This document shows positions 14,267 to 21,224 of a stretch of DNA of 21,224 nucleotides, piece after piece (the stretch's first letter is position 1; each line of letters begins with the position of its first letter). The DNA is from a virus: IMG/VR virus record IMGVR_UViG_3300043427_003424, positions 1-21,224 of that record. One strand, 5' to 3'. Position numbers and translations under genes: made by a program. The notes below the pieces were generated by a model. It had not been told where the DNA came from. It saw only the letters and a list, made by a program, of their open reading frames with translations, and did no database searches.

Positions 14267-16105
14267 ATGGCAAATAATAAAATTTCATATACAGTCAGAG
14301 ATTATCAAGGTATTAGAGCGGAACTTCTTAATTATGTTAAACAATACTATCCTGATCTAGTTCAAGATTTTAGTGATGCTTCAGTTTTCTCAGTTTTTTT
14401 AGATTTGAATGCTGCGGTTGCCGACAACCTTCACTACCATATAGATAGGAGTATACAGGAGACTGTATTACAATATGCACAACAAAGATCATCAATTTAT
14501 AATATTGCCAGAACTTATGGTTTGAAAATACCTGGTGCAAGACCGAGTGTTTCTTTGGTTGATTTTTCTATAACAGTACCGGCTTTCGGAGATAAAGAAG
14601 ATGAAAGATATCTTGGAGTACTTTTAAGAGGTTCACAAATTTTAGGTGCGGGTCTTGTTTTTGAAAATGTTGAAGATATTGATTTTGCATCGCCATATAA
14701 TTCTTCGGGTTTTCCGAATAGATTAAAAATCCCGAATTTTAATTCAAATGGAGTTTTAATTAATTACACAATCACTAAGAGAGAGTTGGTTGTTAATGGA
14801 ATAACTAAAGTATATAAAAAAGTAGTACTACCAACGGATGTAAGACCATTCTTAGAATTATTTTTACCTGAAAAAAATGTATTGGGTATAACTAGCGTCT
14901 TGTTAAAAAATGGTACTGATTATACCAATATTCCACCAGCATCAGAATTCTTAGGATTGGCAAATAGATGGTATGAAGTTGATGCTTTAGCTGAAGATAG
15001 AATCTTTATCGAAGATCCAACCAAAGTTGCGGATCAACCTGGTATTAAAGTTGGTAGATATATCCAAACTAATAATAGATTTATTTCTGAATTTACACCT
15101 GAAGGCTTCAAAAAATTAACATTTGGAGGAGGGTCATCATCTTCACAAGATCAGTTAAATTTATTTACCAATTTTGGAGTTGAACCAACAATACAAAGTT
15201 ATTTCAATAATTTTTCATTAGGATCTACCTTAACACCTAACTCTACATTATTCATTCAGTACCGTGTAGGTGGTGGGCTAGGAACAAATTTAGGTCCTAA
15301 TGTAATTAATCAAGTTGGTACTGTGTCTTTTTTTGTTAATGGTCCATCGGACATAATAAATTCTTCAGTTCAAAATTCACTTAGGTGTGCAAACGTTACT
15401 GCGGCAATAGGGGGAGCAAATCAACCATCGATCGAGGAAGTTAGAAATTATGTTTCATTTAATTTTGCAGCTCAGAAAAGGGCGGTAACAGTTCAAGACT
15501 ATGAAGCTCTAATAAGGAATATGCCATCACAATTCGGAGCACCTGCAAAAGTTGCAATTACTGAAAAAGACAATAAGATTAATATTGAGATTTTATCATA
15601 TGATACTTCGGGTAAATTAACTAGTATTGTCTCAAACACGTTAAAACAAAATATTGCAAATTATTTATCCAATTATAGAATGATGAATGACTATATCTCA
15701 GTTGTTACTGCTGAAGTTATTGACTTGGCGGTTGAAGTTTCTGTGGTATTAACATCTAGTCAAAATTCAGGACAAATAATTGCAGATGTTATAGATAAGG
15801 TATCTGATTATTTTAATCCGTTGGTTAGAAACTTAGGTGAAAATGTTTATCTTTCTGAACTTAAAAGTATTATCCAAAATACAAACGGTGTAATTACTGT
15901 TACTGGAATCGATGTTTTTAATCAAGTAGGTGAACAATATTCTTCAGCTCAAACATCGATGCAATATGAGAATGAAGAAATAAAGCTAATACGTCCTGTA
16001 GATGATACTTTATTTGCTCAACCAAATCAAATTTATCAAATAAGATATCCAGCTAAAGACATTAGGGTCAGTGTTAAGAACTTTCAAAACGTTACTTTTA
16101 CTTAA
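14267..16105 (+). CDS. gp6-like (baseplate J-like) wedge protein
   Basis: Role: dimeric core wedge subunit that forms the inner ring of the baseplate with gp25 and gp7-type proteins. Seen: 612 residues (T4 gp6 660). The N-terminal region (YTVRDYQGIRAELLNYVKQYYPDLVQDFSDASVFSVFLDLNAAVADNLHYHIDRS, shown here in outline) is the usual gp6/J-like beginning; the middle is beta-rich and variable; residues about 400-500 (RAVTVQDYEALIRNMPSQFG, then INIEILSYDTSG and a helix with LSNYRMMNDYISV) form the conserved baseplate J-like core; the C-terminus ends in a beta region. It lies 5 nt after gp25 and before the giant gp7-position protein, with a 78-nt gap behind it. Confidence 0.87.
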   Translation: MANNKISYTVRDYQGIRAELLNYVKQYYPDLVQDFSDASVFSVFLDLNAAVADNLHYHIDRSIQETVLQYAQQRSSIYNIARTYGLKIPGARPSVSLVDFSITVPAFGDKEDERYLGVLLRGSQILGAGLVFENVEDIDFASPYNSSGFPNRLKIPNFNSNGVLINYTITKRELVVNGITKVYKKVVLPTDVRPFLELFLPEKNVLGITSVLLKNGTDYTNIPPASEFLGLANRWYEVDALAEDRIFIEDPTKVADQPGIKVGRYIQTNNRFISEFTPEGFKKLTFGGGSSSSQDQLNLFTNFGVEPTIQSYFNNFSLGSTLTPNSTLFIQYRVGGGLGTNLGPNVINQVGTVSFFVNGPSDIINSSVQNSLRCANVTAAIGGANQPSIEEVRNYVSFNFAAQKRAVTVQDYEALIRNMPSQFGAPAKVAITEKDNKINIEILSYDTSGKLTSIVSNTLKQNIANYLSNYRMMNDYISVVTAEVIDLAVEVSVVLTSSQNSGQIIADVIDKVSDYFNPLVRNLGENVYLSELKSIIQNTNGVITVTGIDVFNQVGEQYSSAQTSMQYENEEIKLIRPVDDTLFAQPNQIYQIRYPAKDIRVSVKNFQNVTFT

Positions 16106-16183
16106 TAAGTTTATTTATTGAACTATTAAGTTAAATTTTAATTGGTATTTTTTACCCTTAACTATTTATTCATTAAAGACCTG
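16106..16183 (+). other. Leader of the giant gp7-position gene
   Basis: A 78-nt gene-free leader between the gp6-like stop and ATG 16184. It contains two TATTTATT sites (16112-16119 and 16163-16170), the second 13 nt before the ATG. No exact TAnnTTTG promoter and no strong terminator; a GGTA/TACC hairpin (16144-16156) is too short to matter. Possibly a late promoter region. Confidence 0.4.
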
Positions 16184-19100
16184 ATGGGTTCAAGCTATAG
16201 AATTAAAACAGAATTAGGAACGACAAAAACAATAAATGTTGAACTTAACCAAGATTTTGAATTTTTAGAAATTCTTTCACTTAAAATTCAACAAGAAGAT
16301 GTTTATGATCGTAATTGTTCAGATTACGGATTAATCGTAGGTAGAGTAACCGCAAATAATGGGTTTGGTATACCAAATGCGAAAGTTTCGGTGTTTATTC
16401 CAATTAGTGATGCAGACCAATCAAACTCAATAATAACAAGTATATATCCTTATAAAAATCCTTTAGATGTAAATGAAGATGGATACAGATACAATTTATT
16501 ACCATATGAAAAATCATATAGTAAACATGCGGCAACAGGTACTTTCCCAAGTAAAAACGATGTTTTAAGTAATAACACAGCAATTGAGATATTTGACAAG
16601 TATTACAAGTTTACCGTAAAGACTAATGATAGTGGGGATTATATGATTATGGGGGTACCTGTAGGTTCTCAAACCATGGTTATGGATGTTGACTTATCTG
16701 ACATAGGAGAATTTTCTCTTACTCCTCAAGATTTAATAAGGATGGGAATAGCGACAGAATCTCAAGTTGCGGGTAATACATTTAGAACATCTTCAGACCT
16801 TAGCTCACTCCCACAAATAGTTTCAATCACAAAAAGTTTAGAAGTTTCACCTTTATGGGGAGATCCTGAATTGTGTCAATTTGCAGTTAATCGAGTTGAT
16901 TTTGATTTAAGAGATGATGCAAATATCGATATTCAGCCTACAGCTATTTTTATGGGATCAATTTTTTCAACACCTAACAAATTCAGGGTTAGAAAAAATT
17001 GTAAACCTAAAGATAACATGGGTAATTTATGTAATTTAATTGCAGGACCAGGTCAAGTTTTAGCTATACGACAAACTATAAGGGAAGATGAGGATGGGTT
17101 TCCAATTTTAGAGACATATAGTTTAGAACAATCAGGTAATATAATTGATGAGAATGGAACGTGGCTTACTGAATTACCTATGAATTTAGATTATGTTGTA
17201 ACTAATGAGTTTGGTGAAAGAATATTCTCACCAAATCCGGAGATTGGTATTCCTACTAAAGCAAAGTATAGATTCAAAATAAAGTGGCAACAACCAAATA
17301 AGTTAACAGGTAATACAAGAAGGGCTTATCATTTAGTACCTAATGTTAGAGAATATGGTTGGTATGGGGATATTGATCCTAATACATCAAATGTTAGTAG
17401 TCAGGCAAAAAAAGAATTGAAAGGATCTTATTATTTTGGATTAGATTGGAGTGGATATACGAATCCTAGTTCTGCGGTTGCATGTGAAGATACTTTTTAT
17501 GAATTTAATTATAATAGGGTTTATACTGTTTCGGGATTAATAGATCAATGGAAAAAAGGTGGAAGAGGCAGATTTATTGGTATAAAAGAAATTGATGATG
17601 ATTCTTGTTCAGACACCACTAATAAATTTCCAACTAATGACGGATTTAGAAACTTTGATTTTTTATTTTTTATATTTTCACTTTTATTTTTACAGATACA
17701 AATAATTGGATTAATAGTACTGATTGCCTCTCATTTTGTGGTGTGGCTCTTTGATAAGTTTATTAGTGCGATATGTGATATTTGTGAAGTTAGTATTTTA
17801 GGTGGATATCCGTTTAGGTTTATTTGTCGTAATCTAAATATTGATTGTAAACCTAGAGATTATACAATACGACTACCTATGATTACATATCCTGATTGCG
17901 ATGCGTGTGAATGTAAGGAAACTGAAGTAAGTGAATCTCGTCCTAAAGCGACATTAACAGGAAGCTTATCTTATTTATCGGGACCTACATATTATGTTAA
18001 TGGTTTACAAACTTATTTCGGTACAAATGAAAATAGTACAATATATAGTGTAGTTTATGGTCAAGCAATTGCGGGCAATAATTTAGAAATAACTAACACC
18101 GGTATATACAAGACACCTAAATCTGTACCCTTAAAGAGGATAACTGATGATTACTTGGTTTTTGCATATTCATATGATTTACCTATGGGTGAAAGAATTA
18201 ATGTGTTCAATACCAGGGATAGTTATTTTGATAATCTAAATAAAATAAAAGTAACGTTTGCTAAAGAGTCTAATTTAGGTAAGTATCATTTCGACAATAC
18301 AATAACAGTATTATCAACTCAATCTTATCAACCAGGACAATTATTAACTTCGGTAAACCCAACTTCATCTACTGATAAAAATTTCAATTATACTCAAACG
18401 ACAAATAACGGAGTGACATATGGTATCTCGGGGGTTAGTCAAAAAAACGCTTTTAATTTAACAACAAGATACGCAACAACTCAAATAACAGACTCTACTG
18501 TAGATTATTTTCTTCCAACAGGAACTACGGTTGAATCTCAAATTTATCCTATGGATAGGGAATATTTTCAAGTTATTACCGCAATAACTATTTCTGAAGC
18601 TGCGAAGTTATGGGATAATACTTCTCTTCAAACATTTCCAAATATTATAACCTCACCAACAAATGTTACATTAATGAGAAGTGTTGCACCTAATGGTGGG
18701 TTTGGAGTTTTTCAAGTAGAAGATTCAAAATCATTATATACTTCAGATTTATTTGAAAATTTCAATGATCAATATATTTTAATTCTACAAAGAGGAGTAG
18801 ACCCTTATTCACCAAAATATGTTAATGAGTATGGGTTAGGTTTGATTTTTGGGAAAAATATAGAAGATCCTAATTTTATAGTAACCGCATCAACCAGAGT
18901 TAACATTCCAATACAGAAAGTAAATTCAGGTTCTAATACTATACCTGAATTTAGTCCGATAAATATATATTATAGTTCTAGTTTCTTCACTCCTGGTGAT
19001 AATTTTAGTGCATTTACATCATCAACAATTGCTTATTATAGTAGTTTAGATGCTTCATTAACACCTAGCTCTCCAATATCGATACTCTCAGACTCTCAAT

Positions 19101-20881
19101 TTCAAGGTGCAACCGGAGTTGTAACAAGTACTTCAAATTATTTTTGGAATTCTCAAGAAAACTCAACTAAATACTCTAGTTCTGAAGACCTTACAGGATG
19201 TTCATTTATATACGGAAGACAGAACTCAGGAAGTATGTATGATGCATTTACATATGTCTATACAACTAAAAATTTATATCCTTCATTTACTGGTTCTCCA
19301 ATGAATATTGTAGATAAAACTAAAAATATAATGAGAACTGATAGGTTACCTTCATCAGATAAACTTGATGGTTATACTTGGGAACTTAATCCTTCATTAT
19401 TACAACAAAACAATAATTTTATTTTTTATGAAATACCTGAGCCTACAGAACCGTTACGATCTGGATTATATACTACAGGTGCTCAACAAGTTCAACCGGA
19501 TTTAGATGGACAACCTTTAGAATTGACTGTTCTAACTAGTTTCGATTGTGCTGGTATGGTTGGTCTCAGTTGTTATTCGGGTGATAGCTATTCTTTTGGA
19601 ATAAAGGAAAATTGTGAAGAAACGGATTATGTGGAAAGAGGTTGTTATGTTTTTTTGAAAAGACCTTTAAGTGGTTTAGGTAGAGATATTAATAATTTTA
19701 ATGAGTGGGCATACAGATTTAGGTTTTTCTATGGATTATGTAGAGGGGTTCTAGCACAATCTTTTGTAAATAATTGGGTAAATGGGTCTTTATATGCGTT
19801 CCCAATACAAGTCGACACGTTTTATGATAAACAAAACAAACCTAAACCACCAATTTTTTGCAATAATTTAGTTTATTTTGACCAGGCAACTACAAACTTC
19901 TATTATAGAAGTAGTCCATATAATTTGAATAGTAATGCATTTGTTGGAAAGATTAGTACTGAACCAACAGCAATAAATGACAGAAATCTTCTGTTCCCAA
20001 CTACCATAATTAATTTAGGTCCTAAAGATGTATTTTGGTCAGAAATTTCTATGGAACCATCATTCAAAGGATATATTATGAATCAGTTAGACTCGACAAG
20101 TTATGGGGATACTTCTGATTTAATAAATTTATTTGTTATAAGTAGGATTACTGACGAAGGATTTTTAGAAAGACTAGTTCAGTTAGGGGACAATTCGTTA
20201 AATCAATTATTCAGTAGAAATGGTTCTGATAGAAGAATCGACGGTGATTTAGCACAACTACTGTCAATAAACTCAGAAGAGGGAGTTATTAAATTTTCAC
20301 CTGAGTTTTATGGTTCAGGTGCAAAATTAGGAGACCCAATAGTAATTTTAGGATCCTTAAATAACCCAACATTAGGTGTTTTCTTTTCATCAACAACTGA
20401 AGATTTACAATTCAAAGATTATTTAACTCCGGGAAGAATTGATTACAGACCTGCAAATAATGCTAAAGCAATAGGTTATAACTACGGAATAAAATCACAA
20501 AGAGTTCCTTTTTACAGATGGGAACTTAAAAATGGTAATTCAATATTTGGAAGTGAAAGAAACAATTGGAAAACAAATTATAGTAATGACGTTGCTCTAA
20601 CAGGAATTTTCAGTAGGGAGTATCAATCATTGGATAGAACGGGAACAACAATACCATCATATTTTATTTCTTCAAATGCGCAAATTAATGATACTTATGC
20701 TAGAGGTTATATATTCAATGTCTCTGCGGATACAATAAATAACGAAACCATATTTTCTCCTTATGCGGGAAATTGGAATGGGTCATTCTTAGTTGGTGCT
20801 CCGTTTCATTTTTATTTTGGAACAGTTATAGGGGCGACTGCGATAGATAGGTTCAAAGAAAAATATTCGGTAGATGAATAA
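16184..20881 (+). CDS. Giant baseplate-locus protein with Ig-like domain, membrane-like helix and Cys cluster
   Basis: Start placed at ATG 16184; the frame is open back to a TTG at 16142, but TTG is unlikely and would add a Phe/Leu-rich stretch encoded by the leader. Seen: 1565 residues. Residues about 48-165 are a carboxypeptidase-regulatory-like (Ig-like) domain (GLIVGRVTANNGFGIPNAKVSV, later TNDSGDYMIMGVPVGSQTM) with a large insertion. Residues 493-523 are a 31-residue uninterrupted hydrophobic segment. Residues 531-577 contain seven Cys (CxxC, single C, single C, CxxCxC). The rest is Ser/Thr/Asn-rich, beta-type, with further Cys near 1130-1180. By order gp25-gp6-this it occupies the slot of T4 gp7 (1032 residues), a peripheral wedge protein. 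Inference: a large wedge or membrane-contacting baseplate protein. Stop overlaps the next ATG by 8 nt. Confidence 0.75.
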   Translation: MGSSYRIKTELGTTKTINVELNQDFEFLEILSLKIQQEDVYDRNCSDYGLIVGRVTANNGFGIPNAKVSVFIPISDADQSNSIITSIYPYKNPLDVNEDGYRYNLLPYEKSYSKHAATGTFPSKNDVLSNNTAIEIFDKYYKFTVKTNDSGDYMIMGVPVGSQTMVMDVDLSDIGEFSLTPQDLIRMGIATESQVAGNTFRTSSDLSSLPQIVSITKSLEVSPLWGDPELCQFAVNRVDFDLRDDANIDIQPTAIFMGSIFSTPNKFRVRKNCKPKDNMGNLCNLIAGPGQVLAIRQTIREDEDGFPILETYSLEQSGNIIDENGTWLTELPMNLDYVVTNEFGERIFSPNPEIGIPTKAKYRFKIKWQQPNKLTGNTRRAYHLVPNVREYGWYGDIDPNTSNVSSQAKKELKGSYYFGLDWSGYTNPSSAVACEDTFYEFNYNRVYTVSGLIDQWKKGGRGRFIGIKEIDDDSCSDTTNKFPTNDGFRNFDFLFFIFSLLFLQIQIIGLIVLIASHFVVWLFDKFISAICDICEVSILGGYPFRFICRNLNIDCKPRDYTIRLPMITYPDCDACECKETEVSESRPKATLTGSLSYLSGPTYYVNGLQTYFGTNENSTIYSVVYGQAIAGNNLEITNTGIYKTPKSVPLKRITDDYLVFAYSYDLPMGERINVFNTRDSYFDNLNKIKVTFAKESNLGKYHFDNTITVLSTQSYQPGQLLTSVNPTSSTDKNFNYTQTTNNGVTYGISGVSQKNAFNLTTRYATTQITDSTVDYFLPTGTTVESQIYPMDREYFQVITAITISEAAKLWDNTSLQTFPNIITSPTNVTLMRSVAPNGGFGVFQVEDSKSLYTSDLFENFNDQYILILQRGVDPYSPKYVNEYGLGLIFGKNIEDPNFIVTASTRVNIPIQKVNSGSNTIPEFSPINIYYSSSFFTPGDNFSAFTSSTIAYYSSLDASLTPSSPISILSDSQFQGATGVVTSTSNYFWNSQENSTKYSSSEDLTGCSFIYGRQNSGSMYDAFTYVYTTKNLYPSFTGSPMNIVDKTKNIMRTDRLPSSDKLDGYTWELNPSLLQQNNNFIFYEIPEPTEPLRSGLYTTGAQQVQPDLDGQPLELTVLTSFDCAGMVGLSCYSGDSYSFGIKENCEETDYVERGCYVFLKRPLSGLGRDINNFNEWAYRFRFFYGLCRGVLAQSFVNNWVNGSLYAFPIQVDTFYDKQNKPKPPIFCNNLVYFDQATTNFYYRSSPYNLNSNAFVGKISTEPTAINDRNLLFPTTIINLGPKDVFWSEISMEPSFKGYIMNQLDSTSYGDTSDLINLFVISRITDEGFLERLVQLGDNSLNQLFSRNGSDRRIDGDLAQLLSINSEEGVIKFSPEFYGSGAKLGDPIVILGSLNNPTLGVFFSSTTEDLQFKDYLTPGRIDYRPANNAKAIGYNYGIKSQRVPFYRWELKNGNSIFGSERNNWKTNYSNDVALTGIFSREYQSLDRTGTTIPSYFISSNAQINDTYARGYIFNVSADTINNETIFSPYAGNWNGSFLVGAPFHFYFGTVIGATAIDRFKEKYSVDE

Positions 20882-21224
20882 ACATACCATTATACCAAGT
20901 GAATTACAATACCAATCGGCACCCAGTGTTGATCAAAAACTTACTATTTCTCTAGATGAATCACCAAAGACTTTAGTTGAATATGATAGAAACTCAAATG
21001 TTAGTTTAGCTCAAGTTTTTGAGGATGAAAGGAATGCGTCCTCAACATTTAGACCAACTTTCAAATTTTCTTTTTTATATGAAAACACATTAACGGGCAC
21101 AACTTCGTATCTACCATTTCAATATAATTTATATTATGTTGATAATGAAAATTCAACTGTGAGTGGGATATGGAAAGGATTTCCACAGTTCTTTGAATTT
21201 GATGTATTGCGAACTGATATAGAC
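20874..21224 (+). CDS. Structural protein, 3' end outside window
   Basis: Seen: the frame opens at an ATG overlapping the last 8 nt of the giant gene and runs without a stop for 117 codons to the window edge, so the gene is truncated here. The visible part is polar and aromatic-rich and beta-type (TFRPTFKFSFLYENTLTGTTSYLPFQYNLYYVDNEN, given in outline), with no signal peptide, membrane segment or Cys. The 8-nt overlap implies translational coupling with the preceding protein and so a linked role in baseplate or tail assembly. By position it could match T4 gp8, but sequence similarity is not visible, so I do not claim it. Confidence 0.7.
   Translation, partial: MNKHTIIPSELQYQSAPSVDQKLTISLDESPKTLVEYDRNSNVSLAQVFEDERNASSTFRPTFKFSFLYENTLTGTTSYLPFQYNLYYVDNENSTVSGIWKGFPQFFEFDVLRTDID

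Noticed and set aside
16144-16156. GGTA/TACC hairpin as a terminator after the gp6-like gene
   Set aside because: Only a 4-bp stem with a T loop and no following T-run; too weak.
16142-16183. TTG start for the giant baseplate-locus gene
   Set aside because: It would place the start in the A/T-rich leader and over a TATTTATT site; ATG 16184 gives a normal polar N-terminus.

Overview
The window is a stretch of an AT-rich, T4-like (myovirus-type) tailed bacteriophage genome. All recognisable genes lie on the + strand and are tightly packed, with no tRNA, CRISPR array or insertion sequence seen. Three things point to a Bacteroidota host. A TTTG-N20-TATATTTG promoter of the Bacteroidota primary-sigma type stands in front of the gp32-like gene. 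Start codons follow A/T-rich leaders without Shine-Dalgarno motifs. A DUF5522-like Cys-rich protein, a family I associate with Bacteroidota, is also encoded. Stop codons are TAA with a single TAG, so the standard code fits.

Layout: (1) nt 2-4882 is a giant tail or baseplate protein that enters from the left edge, with a hub-like segment, a possible wall-degrading segment and a C-terminal IPT/TIG-like domain. Two small genes follow (4919-5143, 5147-5770), the second with an acidic, coiled-coil protein, and the block ends at a strong terminator. (2) nt 5801-6742 is a self-contained gp32-type ssDNA-binding protein unit with its own promoter and terminator. (3) nt 6756-11590 is a replication and recombination run: an unknown small gene, a UvsX/RecA-like recombinase, a SAM methyltransferase, a 5'-3' exonuclease (T4 RNase H type), a two-helix membrane protein of 53 residues, an unknown protein with an internal duplication, and a gp41/DnaB-type helicase. 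(4) nt 11714-13770 holds a short adenosylcobalamin-dependent ribonucleotide reductase and the DUF5522-like protein. (5) nt 13791 to the right edge is a baseplate block: gp25-like, gp6-like, a 1565-residue protein in the place where T4 has gp7, and the start of another structural gene.

Together the central genes coat single-stranded DNA, drive recombination-dependent replication, unwind the fork, remove RNA primers and supply dNTPs, while the flanking genes build the baseplate. The most interesting points are a hydrophobic segment followed by a seven-Cys cluster inside the 1565-residue baseplate-locus protein, the bacterial-SSB-like DPDLPF tail on the gp32-like protein, an unnoticed internal duplication in the 150-residue protein, the NPCCEI active site of the reductase, and a TATTTAT motif in most gene-free leaders that may be a phage late promoter element.
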